NCBI GenBank assembly: GCA_003049485.1 | Contig: PYST01000070.1 | Coordinates: 62,001-126,000 of the forward strand | Length of the DNA stretch: 64,000 bases | Direction of reading: 5' to 3' | DNA from: Ophioceras dolichostomum | Taxonomy: Eukaryota; Ascomycota; Sordariomycetes; Magnaporthales; Ophioceraceae | Translations under genes and position numbers: made by a program | Part shown: one piece after another, positions 20,881 to 33,140 of the stretch | Layout: each line of letters opens with the position of its first letter | Numbering within the stretch: the stretch's first letter is position 1 | The notes under the pieces: generated by a model | Database searches by the model: none | The model's input: the letters and a program-made list of their open reading frames with translations, nothing else | What the model was told of the DNA's origin: nothing

Positions 20881-23070
20881 GTTTCGAGAGAGCGAGCGAG
20901 ATTCGGCAGAATGTTTGTGTGTGAACGTTGGGGCAAGAAGGTATGGCAGGCCAGCTGCTAGAAATTTTCCTGTAGCGTTCGTGAAGGTTTTTCTTTTGGT
21001 GTATAGGCGGACAGACTGTCAAGCGCTCACTTGAGCGCTGATGATTGTTGTGCTGCAAGTCAACAAAGAGAAGCCAATGGGTAGGGGGGAAGATGGCTAG
21101 ACCTTCCACTGAAAGCATGGCCCAACAAAAACGAGAGATGTAAACAAACGACTTCCCTTCTTGCAGCGATGACGGAGACGGAGCGAGGGGTCCAGCCGGG
21201 AATATATGCATGACGACGACGACGACGACGGCCACATCTCCTCCCCGTGAGGGGCACCTCCGTCTCCCCTTTGCTGCTTGCATCGGAGGCGGAAAGGAAA
21301 ACTCCATGAGGGGACCCTTTTCCCCTTTCCTCTCCTGCTCCTGCTTTTGGTGGGTGATGATGCAGCAAGATGCATCTCGTCACGCAGGGGCGGCAGAAAA
21401 CCAAGCCAACCCTAATCCTTGCCTGCTAGATCAGACGGCAGGGACAGAAGGAAGAGACCGAAGAAAAAAACGTGGCAAAAGGAAGGGATCTTCAATCTTC
21501 CACCCTCCCACCACGGACGACCCGAGCTCTCCGAGCATGAAGAGACGTCAGTGGCATAGTCTTCTTTGCATGCACGGCGGGATGAAGAGGAGGAGCACGA
21601 GGTACGTGCAGTGAGGTCGGGTGCTGTGAGTGAGTGAACGAGCGACGGCAGGCAGGTCCGTGCGTTGAGGGGTTAACAACCACCCGCACCACCACCACCT
21701 ACCACCTGCCAACGAAAAAGGGAAAGAGAGTCCAGAGAGACACGGCAAGATCTGCGAGTTGGAGCAGGGTTATGCCCAGTACGGCACGCAGGGTCTGATC
21801 ACATCCAGACTAGAGACTTAACTGATGATTAGCATCAACGAGTGCAGCTCGTCTCTGTTCTTCTGTTGCTCGTGCGTGCAGATGGCGGACACGGGACGTG
21901 ATGGAGTCGAGATGAGGGGATGAGGGGGACACAGCTTGGACTCCTGTCGCTCCGAAAAAGGTAAATGGGAATGCGGGGTTCTGGGCTCCGAAAAAAAGAG
22001 AAGAGGGAAAAACCAGAAAGTTCGTCGCCTCGTGCGCCTGGAGATAGTCGTCCTGTTGAATTCGAGGACGAGGCGCAAAAACAGAACAGACCTTCGGAGC
22101 CTCCAGAGTGGTGAAACGTCGACTTTGATTTTTGCCGGCTCCGTCTCCGATGTTTCGCGGGCACCGATCGAGTTGGTTTTTCGGTTGGCCGGTTCGTGAG
22201 GTGGTCTGGAATGTTTCACGGCCGCATGCTCCGAGAACATCCCACTTGGACTTCTGCCGGTACCAGTCAAGGCTTCTAATCTTCTACCTAGGGCCCAAAT
22301 AGACTCGGTGTTCGGTCATGTCGCCCATGTCTAGCAATGGCCTTTCTTGATGGAAGCCGACTGCCGAACCAAACAAATGTGCTGGATGGGTACGCGTGTT
22401 TAGAGGATCTATGATACTGATACGTGATTACTTTCGCAGGGGCGAACACCTGCAAACCACTTGGGCCTTTGTTGGAATTTTCAAGGCAGTTGGCGGGATA
22501 AGTGCTCCGAGGAACCATTCGTCAGCAGATACATGGGAAGCGTCGCCGTTTGGTCAAGCTCTCTGTATGAGAGAGCCGCATTAGCTGCGGTACCGAGAAT
22601 GTTTCCGGGTTGTCACACCGGTGGCGGCCGGTTGAGGGGCTCGTTCCATGTGCATGACGCCTAGATGCAGGCTATCGAGCAAAGCGAAAAATACTAGCTA
22701 ACTAAGATAGCCGCCAGCCTTCAACGCTACAATCGCGTCGTTCAATCCTTTACTTTGAATTCGCGCCGTGAAGCTGGCAGATGACCGAGTTCTGGCGATG
22801 GGAAACTTGGTCCGCCAAGACCCAGATCGCTCCAGGCCTCGATCAAGTGCTCATGGAAGGAGACTCGAACGATCCTTTTCAAGTGAGTGTGGCAAGCCAT
22901 CAGGAGGATGGCTGGGGGATATACCTTACTCTTCTCCCACCGTAAATGCTGTCCCACCCGAAAAACAACAACCGGTTCCATGAGATGAAGAAGCCTTTGT
23001 TTTAGCGTCTCATCGACGCAGCAGCAAGGAAGACTGCCGCCCGCCGATCAACATCACCGCCTCCAGAGAG
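20881..23070. other. Gene-free spacer (divergent)
   Basis: About 2.2 kb between the start of the receptor gene (minus) and the start of the orphan gene (plus). Only short frames without domains. Simple GAC repeats near 21210-21230. Both promoters must lie here. Confidence 0.45.
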
Positions 23071-24152
23071 ATGTGTCTCTGCTGCTTTCCCTACCAAAAG
23101 AAGGTGGAAACCTTCGCCACAGACGTGACCTCTCTCCTACGAGACGCAGTCACGCTTCTTGCGATAAGGCTGGCAGACCGAACGACGAGAGATCCATCGA
23201 CCGCCACGGCGGCAGGGGCGTCGTCCACCGCCGGACAAGGTAGCAACGGCGGGCAGTCAGAGGAAGCAAAAGGGCTGCTCCAGCATCAGCAGCATCAGCA
23301 GCACCAGCATGGGCCTCAAGATCAACACGAGTATCAGCACCAGCACCAACCACAGCACCACCTCCTCCACGCCCACGCCCAAGACATCCAAGAGAGCGAC
23401 AGCGCAGCAAACTCAACCCTCATCGGCTACCGCAGCGCCGCTCCACCACAGATGATGATAGCCGACGCAGCAGTAGCAGCGACAGCCTCGAAGGCACGCA
23501 TAGTCGAAAACCCGACGCCCGAGCCTCTCGGAAGCAGCACCGTCGAAATCTGCGACAGCAGCTCCTCCGACCTCCCAGGAGGAGGGTGCGGTGAGGCCAG
23601 TGGAAACGGAATCGGGAGCGGCTGTGGCAGAAAAAGCCGAAGAGAAGGTGGTGTCGGTGGTGGCATTACCGACAGCGAGACGTTCGGGCAGCTCCTCGAC
23701 CTCCTCGCGCGCGTGCGTCGGCTGGAGGAGACGGCTGAGGAGAACCGGGCTGCGCGACGGAGCCTCTCGCCGTTCTTGGCGCCGGAAGCGATGGCTGCTT
23801 CTGCTGATGGTGGTGGTGGTGGTGTCAACAACAAATCGACCGCCGCTGCCGCCGTTGGTGGCGTCGCCACTGAGGCTGAGGCTGAGGTGGTCGAGGTTGA
23901 GGTCGTGGAGGATGAGGGGGAGGAGGTGGTGGTGGTGGAGCCGGAGAGGGAGAGGGAGAAGGGTAGGAACAGACACAGAGAGCCTGACCCGATGCTGCTT
24001 CAGCTTGAGGCGCTGCAGGTGCAGGTCCGGAGGCAGAGGCAGTTGTTGGACGAGATGGTTCTTGATGAGTCGTTGTCGCTGGGGGCGTTGGCGACGAGTC
24101 CTCTTCCTCTTTCTCGAACTCCCACTCGAGGGGGAAGAGGAGGTGAGAGGCT

Positions 24153-24156
<4 letters not shown>
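23071..24156 (+). CDS. Low-complexity orphan protein beginning MCLCCFP
   Basis: Single open frame of 361 aa from ATG 23071. Function not recognised. The first residues MCLCCFPYQKK hold three Cys next to a basic patch, which could be palmitoylated. Residues 10-40 could form a helix. Then come His/Gln repeats (HQQHQQHQH), Gly-rich linkers, and a helical stretch TFGQLLDLLARVRRLEETAE (about 204-223). An acidic run (EVVEVEVVEDEGEEVVVVE) leads to a second Leu-rich helix (MLLQLEALQVQVRRQRQLLD) that may form a coiled coil. The stop codon is the first of 12 consecutive TAG triplets. Codon use and GC3 look coding, but homologues would be needed for certainty. Confidence 0.55.

Positions 24157-24189
<33 letters not shown>
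24154..24189 (+). repeat. (TAG)12 microsatellite starting at a stop codon
   Basis: Twelve perfect TAG triplets in the reading frame of the upstream orphan gene, the first acting as its stop codon. Confidence 0.95.
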
Positions 24190-26528
24190 CTGTGGCTAAA
24201 GAAGGGGAGACCGAGACTGTTCATGTTGCTCCTGATGAGTACCTACCTAGATAGGTATTTAAAGAGTTCGACAACGACATAGTAGTATTATACGCGGACT
24301 TGTTGTTTCTTCGTGCCGCGTATTCCGTACGGCAGATACTCCGTATCTCCCTAGTATCGGCGGCGCGGAGCGGGGCGGGGAGATCGGCTGCGGGGGTCCG
24401 TCCCACCGGCACTTCCGAAAATCTTATGTTGATCAAGGCGGCGCATCGCGAGGCAATTTTGCGGGGAGGGAATATCTAGGGTCCAGTATCAAACGATAGG
24501 CCTATAAAAGAATCAGCCACAACCAAAAATCGTCGACCACGTCTTGTGTAGTATTGTATTTCATCTAAATCAATGGGTGCGCACTCGGTGTGCGAATTGG
24601 ACTGGATGTTGGATGCCCGGTTGTCAATGATGATCCAATGATCGGCGACTGCCCCGAGATATCGGTCGACCAGCCCGCCAGAATCGGTCAAGAGCCGCCG
24701 CTGCCGACTGATTGCCTTCCTCTTTCTCACCCCACATCACCTCACTTATTAGGCTGTACGGAATATGTACCACAGTAAGGCGGGTTACAAAGAGCTCTCG
24801 CACAGCAGACAGGCGGCCGACAGGCAAGCGGCTGCGCCGTGTGTAGGGCTCAATTCCATCCTGTCAGATTTCTCAGCCCTAGCGGCTTGGGTTAACTACC
24901 TACCTACCTAGGTAGGTACCAAGGACAATGAGGGATTTTGGAGGATTTGGATTTCTGTTTCGTCCAAACACCAGCCGTCAGGTGGGCAACAATGCCCCTA
25001 TGAGCCTCAATGGGGGAGAAAAGAAGAGAAGCAAGGAGGGGCAAACAGCAATGTAGCCGGGCGAGGTGAGGTGAGGAGCTCAGGAGATGAGGGAGGCAGT
25101 GCACCCTCGTTCTTCTCGCGTTTGGTCTTGGCGTGATCGGTTGTCTTCCAGTTAAGTTACAGAAGCGATGTGTGCACTGGCGGAAGTTGGGAACACAAAA
25201 ACGAGGAGTCCTCGTCATCTCGTGCGATCCATCCTCCTCCTCCTATCGTGCAAACAGGAATACTATACAACTAGAAAATGTCGAGTCTGGTTGAATCCTC
25301 CTTGGCGGATGGGAAAGGATCTCCAGATATCGAGGCACTGCAGGCAGCTAAATATCTCGCAGTTGCAGAGTGGTATTTGGAACCTTGGAAGGTCTTTATG
25401 TACGAGAAGGGACATTTGGAGGAAGCACGTGTGTACGCGTCGTTTCTGCTTGGTTCTTCTCTTTGGACGGACCCGCCGTTGGTGAGGATAGGAATTCGGA
25501 GCTAATATTCCCCCGAGTCTACCGAGTCGTTCGTCGCACTATCAGGTAGGTCCCCTTTTTTATTCGGATTCGCCAATGGATTCCCCTTGATTTCATTCGC
25601 TTCAATGGAACCTTCCCTCGTCTCGGAAGAACGCCTGCCCGCCCGTTATAGCGAGAAAAAAGGGGACCCATAACCTAAAGGTTTAATGTTCCTGGTTGAC
25701 CAGGATTCCTCATCGGAGTTGAGGAGCATTCCTCAAGTCGCCATCCTCCATTGCTGCAGTGTGGATTTTGATGTGTAAAAAAGATGGGAAAGAATGCCTC
25801 GAAAGGCCGCAGCTAGTTTTGAAGATTACCTTACCTATCAGCTCTTTTTGCCCGGCGTGCATCTGCGGCTCAGCAAAACGGGCGGCTAGAAAAGCATTTC
25901 TCGTGCGGCCGTTGTCTTCAGTTTTTCTTGTGTCCCATTTCGGCCAGCGTCCGCGTCATCTTTCATCTTACAGACGGCTCAGCCTCATGCAAGGCCCGCA
26001 AGACCGCCCGTCTCCCCGTATTCCGATCTGTCTGGGTCCAGAGCTTCTGTGAAGGGTCCTTGGGTGTTTTTGGCATTGGCTCCCGAATCAGAAACCCCGA
26101 CGGTCTTTGCAGCATAGCAGTACGGACTATAGCACAGTATCGCATTCCTACCTTCTTTTCTCGTTCACCATCCTTTTTCCCGCGGGGCAGCTCAAATGCG
26201 TGTGTAAAGACCATCTGCAGTACACAGTATCTTCGTTTCTTTGTTTCCCTTCCGTCCAGAGGAGGGGTTGCTTGCTTCTCTGCCGTTCTGTTTTGATCTT
26301 TCCTTTCAGATACCCGGGAGCCAACAGACTCTCACGCTTGCATCATCGTCATCGATATTGCTTCGAGCCGCAGATTTGCGAACCCCAATTGCCGCGGCTG
26401 AAACGTGAGAAGAGAAGGGAGCAAGCGGAGGCAAACCACACAAAAGCAGTCGCAAGTTCTAGACCAGCCGGCAGCGCGGTTGTTTGACGCCACTCGCGGC
26501 CGGTTGGCCCCGAGACAGTCTCGACGTC
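24190..26528. other. Gene-free spacer upstream of the ABC transporter
   Basis: About 2.3 kb. It holds an 18-bp perfect palindrome at 24901-24918 and pyrimidine-rich stretches near 26140-26330 that probably belong to the ABC gene leader. A frame at 25278-25505 begins with ATG (MSSLVESSLADG) but has no domain and is not called. Confidence 0.4.
24901..24918. repeat. Perfect palindrome TACCTACCTAGGTAGGTA
   Basis: 18-bp perfect inverted repeat. Imperfect relatives occur near 24241, 34639-34659, 38716-38738 and 55918-55930, always between or just inside genes. Confidence 0.85.
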
Positions 26529-29500
26529 ATGGCGCTCCTCCGCCAAACGGCCACCCTAACGCACAAGAATCTGCTTATCGTGGTCTGGCGCCATGCCTTC
26601 TCAACCACCATCAGAGCCCTGATCCTGCCCCTTCTCATCACCTCGTTCCTCAGCTATGCGCGCAACCTCTTCGTCCCCCCCGCCGTTAACGGCATCGGGG
26701 CGTCACGGCCAATTCGCCAGCTGGGGGACGCCCTGAAGGCGGCGAGCAACACCGGCCGGAACACGGTCGCCTTCGTGGACAACGGGTTCGGCTCCGGAGG
26801 TGACATCGACCGAGTGATCTCCAACCTGACAGCCCAGGTGGAGTCCGTGGGTGGGAAAACAGTTGTGCGACTGTCGACGGAAAACCAGCTCAGGTCGGCC
26901 TGCAAGAGCTCGCTGCGCGGCGTGTCCCAGTGCTACGGCGCCGTCGTCTTCCGTGGCTCGCCGAGCGATGGCGACCGCGGGCTGTGGAACTATACCATCC
27001 GGGTCGACGGCGGGCTCAGCGGCGGCAAGATCGACGTGAACAGGGACAACAACGACGGACAGATCTACCTGCTGCCCCTCCAGCGCGCCGTCGACGCGGC
27101 CATCACCGGCCTGAACCCGAACGCCGCGCGTGGCCAGCGCGCCCTCCCGGCAAACACGCACGAGTACGTCTTCACCGAGCTGACGGTGGAGGAGCGGGCC
27201 GAGAAAATCCGCGTCACGTACCAGGGCCTGATCACCAACTTCCTGGGCGTGGCCTTCATCGCCGGCATGATCGGCATCTGCTACCACATCACGGGCTTCG
27301 TCGCCACCGAGCGCGAGACCGGCATGTCGACGCTGATCGAGTCCATGATGCCGACCACGCGGCGGTGGAAGGCCCAGGCCGCCAGGCTGGTGTCTTACCA
27401 CGTCTCCTTCTCGCTGATCTACCTGCCCGGCTGGGTCCTCGGCTCCGTCATCCTGCAGCAGGGCGTGTTCGCGCACACCAGCGCTCTGATCGCCATCTTC
27501 TTCCACATCCTCACCGGCCTCGCCCTCGCATCCATGTCGCTCGCCGGCGCCGCCTTCTTTAGGAAGTCCCAGCTCAGCGGCGTGGCCATCACGATCGCCT
27601 TCATCCTGCTCGCCATCCTGGCCCAGTCCATCTCGTACCCCAAGACCTCGGTCGTGATCGTCTTGAGCTTGCTCTTCGCCCCCTGCAACTTTGTCTACTT
27701 CATCCACTTTATGGCCCGTTTCGAGCGGCGTAAGTGGCCTTCGGACCTAGGCCAGTCGGCCCCCGACGCGCCCTGGGAGCTCACGGGCATCCTGTTCTGG
27801 GTGTTCCTGGTCATCCAGATTGTGGCATACCCCATCCTAGCCGCTCTGATCGAGAGCTGGCTATATAGTACGAGCACCAAGGGCCGCACTGTCGTCCTCA
27901 ACCAAGGCCAGGCCGCTGCCGGCGCTGGCGATGCAGCCGTGCAACTGGAGGGTTTCACTAAGGTCTACAAGCCGGGCTTCATCCGACGCATGTTCTCGTT
28001 CATCTCGAAACCCAAGGAAAAAGTCGTGGCCGTCAGCGACCTGACGCTCAACGCCACTCGCGGCCAGATCCTCGCCTTGTTGGGCGCCAATGGCAGCGGG
28101 AAGAGCACAACCCTGGACGCGATCGCGGGCATAAACAAGCTGACCAGCGGCAAGATCACGATCGACGGCACCGGAGGGCTAGGCATCGCGCCGCAGAAGA
28201 ACGTGATGTGGGACGACGTGACGGTCGAGGAGCACATCCAGATATTCAACCGGCTGAAGTCCCCAAGCCACCGCGCCACGAAGGCAGACATCCGCGAGCT
28301 GATCAGGTCGATCGACCTCGACCAGAAGACCAAGGCCCAGTCCAGCACCCTTTCGGGCGGACAGAAGCGCAAGCTACAGCTGGGTATGATGCTGACGGGT
28401 GGCAGCGCCGTGTGCTGCGTCGACGAAGTGTCCAGCGGCCTGGACCCCCTCAGCCGGCGCAAGATCTGGGACATCCTCCTCGCCGAGCGCGGCCGCCGCA
28501 CGATAATCCTGACGACGCACTTCCTCGACGAGGCCGACCTGCTGGCGGACCATATCGCGGTCCTCTCCAAGGGCACGCTCCGCGCCCAGGGATCGTCCGT
28601 CGAGCTCAAGGACCGGCTGGGCGGCGGCTACCGCATCCACATCCTCAAGACCAAGAAGATGACGGACGGGCCCGAGGTCGAGGGCGTGGTCAAGAAGCTC
28701 AGTTTCGACCTGATCAGCTACATCGCGCCGTCGTCGAACCTCGCGGCCAACGTCATCCGCACGCTCGAGGCCAACGGGATCCATGACTACCGCTTCTCGG
28801 GCCCGACGATCGAGGACGTTTTCCTGCAGCTTGCGGAGGAGGTGCACGAGGAGACGGCTGGGACCCCCGGAAGGAGCAACAGCCCGCTCGAGAAGACGCC
28901 GCCCTCGGAGGACGAGAACCTGGCCGGCGGTAAAGAGGGCGGCGGCAGCCTCGGCCTGCTGTCGGGCAAGCGCGTCGGCATCGGCAGGCAGATCGTGGTG
29001 CTGTTCCTGAAGCGCTGCACCGTGTTCAAGCACAACTGGATCCCCTACGCCGCCGCCTTCATCCTCCCCATCCTCGCCGCCGGCTTGACCTCGCTCTTCG
29101 TCCAGAACCAGCACCCCGTCGGCTGCTCCCCCACCGACATGGGCCCGGGCCGCGAAGCGCAAAACCTGTTCACGAACGACGACCTCAAGCTCTTCTTTAT
29201 CTCGGGGCCCAAGGAGTCCTTCTCCCTCAAGATGCTCCAGCCGCTGGTCTCACCCGACGGCAGCAACTCATCAAGTGGCGGCGGCGGCTCGGCGTCCTCA
29301 TCGCAGGGCACCATCATGAACATCACCTCCCTCGCGCAGAACTTCACCTTCGTCGACTCGCTCGACGCGTTCAACACGGCCATCGCGGACCTGCGCAAGA
29401 ACGTCACCCCCGCGGGCTGGTGGCTCGGCGGCAACACCAGCACCAGCGTGCCGACGCTGGCCTTCCGCTCGAGCCCGGAGATCGTCAACGCCCTGTACGG

Positions 29501-31378
29501 CCAGAACCTGATGAACATGATGCTGACCAACTTCTCGCTCGCGACCGACTACGCGCCCTTCGACACGCCCTGGCTGCCCGACACGGGCAACTCCCTGCAG
29601 CTCCTCGTCTACATGTGCTTCGCGCTCTCCGCCGTCCCGGGTTTTTTCTCCCTTTACCCGAACGTCGAGCGCAGGCGCAACGTGCGCGGGCTGGAGTACT
29701 CCAACGGCGTGCGGCAGTTCCCCCTGTGGACCGCGTACCTGCTGTTCGACTTTTCGATAATCCTCCTCTCGTGCGCCATCATGACCGCCCTCTTCGCCGG
29801 ACTCTCGTCGGTGTGGTACAACGTCGGGTACCTCTTCCTCATCTTCCTGCTATACGGCCTCGCCTCGCTCCTGCTCGCCTACATCGTCTCGTTCTACGCC
29901 AAGAACCAGCTGTCGGCCTACGCCTTCACCGCGGCGGGCCAGGCCGTATTATTTTTAGTGTACCTCATCGCGTATTTCGTGACGATCACGTACGCGCCCG
30001 TCAACCGCGTCGACCGCTCCCTGCTGATCGTGCACTTCGTCGTCTCCATCTTCGCGCCCATCGGCTCCGTCGTCCGCGCCCTGTTCCTTGCGCTCAACCT
30101 GTTCTCTACGACGTGCGACGGCGAGCAGCTGGCTTCCAACCCGGGAGGGCTATTAGTCTACGGCGGCCCCATTCTCTACCTGGTCGTGCAGTCCGTCCTG
30201 CTCTTCGTTTTATTGCTTTGGCTGGACAGCGGCACGATCACGGCGTCGTTCCACCGCCTCTTTGCCATGTTCCGCCGGCCCAAGCCTGCGCCCGACCTGC
30301 CTGCCGACGTGTCGGACGAAGAAGTCGCCACGGAACTCGCGAGGGTGACCAGCACGCCGCGCGTGTCCGGCGTGGGAGGAGCAGGGGGAGGACGCAGAGC
30401 CAGCAACACCTTCAGCCTCAGGAACATCACTAGCAACAACAACAACAACAACCGGACCAACATCGACAGCAAGACAGGAAACGGAGCCACAGCAGGCGTA
30501 GTGGAAGACCAAAACCACGACGGACTCCAGGTAGTGCACGTCACCAAGTCCTTCGGCCGCGTCACCGCCGTCGACAACGTCACGTTCGGCATCAAGCGCG
30601 GCGAGGTCTTCGCCCTCCTGGGCCCCAACGGCGCGGGCAAATCGACCACCATCTCCATGATTCGGGGCGACATCCAGCCCACACCCCGAACGGGCGGTGA
30701 CGTTTTTGTAGAAGGCATCTCGGTAACAAAACACCTCTCGGCCGCCCGCCGTCACCTGGGCGTGTGCCCCCAGTTCGACGCCGTCGACGCCATGACGGTG
30801 ACCGAGCACCTCGTCTTCTACGCGCGCGTGCGCGGCATACCGGACGTGGCGCACAACGTCGAGGCCGTGCTGCGCGCCGTGGGCCTCTCCGCGTTCCGGG
30901 ACCGGCAGGCACACGCCCTGAGCGGGGGCAACAAGAGGAAGCTGAGTTTGGGGATCGCGCTGATGGGCAACCCGTCCGTGGTGCTGCTGGACGAGCCGTC
31001 CTCGGGGCTGGACGCCGCGGCGAAGCGCGTGATGTGGCGCACGTTGGCGGCGCTGGTTCCGGGACGATCCATACTGCTTACGACGCACTCGATGGAGGAG
31101 GCGGACGCGCTGGCGGGGAGGGCGGGGATACTCGCTAGGAGGATGCTGGCGATGGGGTCGGCGGAGCAGCTGAGGGCGCGGTTTGGGGACATGCTGCATG
31201 TGCATCTTGTGTGTAAGGGGGCGCCGAGGACGAGCGATGAGGACGCGGCGAGGGTGAGGGGGTGGGTTTTGAGCAGGTTTACGGGGGCGAGGGTCGAGGA
31301 GAAGACGTATCATGGGCAGATGCGGTTTAGTGTGCCGGCTGGGGAGGTGGTGCTGCTTGATCAGCTGCAGAGTACTGG

Positions 31379-31417
<39 letters not shown>

Positions 31418-31781
31418 CAGGCAGCCGAAGAAGAAGGCTGGTAGGCACACCATGACTACGGCTCCAACGACGAATGACGACGGCGTTTCGGATATTGAGG
31501 AGGAGGAGGACGAAGACCAAGATCAGGACCAGGTCACGGCTGTTGGGGGAGCAGCGGCGGCTGGAGGAGGAGGAGGACAGTCGCAGGAGAGCGCCATCGG
31601 ACGCCTGGCCGTCCTGCTGGAGGAGCAGAAGGAGGCGCTCGGCATCGAGCACTACAGCGTCAGCCCGACGACGCTGGACCAGGTCTTCTTGGCCATCGTG
31701 GGCAGGCATAACGTCCAGGAGGAGGGGTATGCTCAGCTGGCTAGGAGGGGCTGGTTTGCTAGGTTGTTTGGGCGGAGGTAG
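26529..31781 (+). CDS. ABCA-subfamily full ABC transporter
   Basis: Single exon, 1750 aa, from ATG 26529. Architecture is TMD1-NBD1-TMD2-NBD2. The first helix (about 24-40) precedes a large extracytosolic loop, as in ABCA proteins, followed by a five-helix bundle at about 235-450. NBD1 has Walker A GANGSGKSTT (about 518-527), signature LSGGQ (about 608) and Walker B CCVDE (about 629) with a downstream His switch (LTTHFLDEAD). TMD2 has its own large loop (about 850-1010). NBD2 has Walker A GPNGAGKSTT (about 1364), signature LSGGN (about 1464) and Walker B VVLLDEP. Both ATP sites look competent. The family moves lipids or lipid-like substrates across membranes; the substrate here is unknown. 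A poly-Thr tract and an acidic Gly-rich loop interrupt the region after NBD2, where ABCA proteins have a regulatory domain. Confidence 0.93.
31380..31418 (+). repeat. Coding (ACT)12-ACC repeat, poly-Thr
   Basis: Twelve ACT triplets plus ACC encode 13 Thr in the C-terminal part of the ABC transporter, after NBD2. In-frame length variation would be tolerated. Confidence 0.92.
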
Positions 31782-33140
31782 TAGTTAGAGAGGTCGGAGG
31801 AAAGAGACGGGAGGTCTTTGGCCCGATGGACCGAGCTGGTTCGGTGCAGTGGCTGGCTGAGCTTGAGCTGGACATGCAACGGATCGGGGATCGATCGCCG
31901 TTTTCCCCCCTCTTCTGACACTCTCGCCTTTGCTTTTTCGCTCGCTAGCCTGCTGCACTTCCGGTATGCACTCTTCGGCAGTTCGTTCTTCTTCAGCGAG
32001 TTAGGTCGACCCGTGGGTGGCCGCCATCCGTTCATCACCGCATCATCTGTTCTCTTTATTCTTTTTTTTTCAATGCTGCATTTTCTTTCCCTACATATTT
32101 TAAAAGTCATGTCCTTATCGGTCGGCTTGCCTAGATGAGAAGATTGTAGATTCTCAGAGAGGTATTGCTAGCCGACTACATAGGTAGTAGGTACTATTCA
32201 CTAGCGTTTCCCACCCTCTTTGTGTCGGATGGATTTGTTACAGGCAACCTCACTCGAATAGATTTGCTGATCGTGCTTTATGTCTTTTTCTTCTTCTGGC
32301 CTGCCTGAAGATGTGACAGATCGTGCTCTCAAGATGAGGAAAATTGGTGGCTAGTTTGCAAAAGACCTTAGATACTAGGTGGTTGTCCCCTGATGTCCGT
32401 TCTTTTGACCGCTGCCGTTTGCTGCCTCGCTTGCTTTTTCGTATTGGGCTTAGCTCTATCCTCTGTCACTTTTTTTCTGCGTTGCGTTTGCGAGCAGGGT
32501 GGACGACTGCCCAGTGGCTGTCTTCCGGGCCAATATTTTTGATGACCGTCATATTCACGCTCCCCGTCCAGCTGAGCCCGCCTCAGTTTGACGATGATAT
32601 TGTCGTGCTACGATTTCTTTTTCTTCTCAATTCTCTCTTGTGTTTTTTTGCCTCCTGTCATTTTATTTCCCGTAAAGACCAGAAAATAGAAATATGGATG
32701 GCCCGGCGATGAGGCTAGGACGGGAGGGAGATGGACGGGAGCTTCAGGGCCCCGACCCACACTGCCTCCCGAGACAAAGAAAAGCCGGCCATGTTGGCTT
32801 TCAGCACCACTTGACTAGTATTGATTATGCAGGCCCGACGGCCAATTTCGGGCTCCTGCAGAAGGAGGGGTCATGGGAGCAGAAGGTAAGGGAGGAAGTG
32901 ATCTGTTGACTAGTTAATTTGAGGCGCGTCCTTCTGGGAAGCTCACCGGGGTCTGCGGTGTCGTCCCCCACTTGCCTTGGAGCAACTACCCCCCTTGAAA
33001 AGCTAGCTGCATGGACGTGCTCTTAAAGAGCGGAACGTCCGCTGATTCTGCTTCCGCAGTAGGAAACCTTTCTCTTCCCTATCTGTCGTGTCTTGTCACT
33101 TTGCCCGCTCGTTGTGATCTGCCAGACCACGGCAACAACC
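31782..33140. other. Gene-free spacer
   Basis: About 1.36 kb between two plus-strand genes. Pyrimidine-rich runs (32040-32100, 32270-32300, 32440-32680) look like leader or promoter sequence. A frame of about 120 codons at 32344-32712 is hydrophobic only because of its T-rich composition and is not called. Confidence 0.45.

Noticed and set aside
26703..27707. Minus-strand frame of about 330 codons
   Set aside because: Antisense to the ABCA first membrane domain; Asp/Gly-rich shadow.
30210..31709. Minus-strand open frame of about 500 codons
   Set aside because: Antisense shadow of the ABCA transporter; Arg/Pro/His-rich with no domain.
32344..32712. Hydrophobic plus-strand frame of about 120 codons
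   Set aside because: Its hydrophobicity follows from T-rich spacer sequence; no ATG context or domain support.
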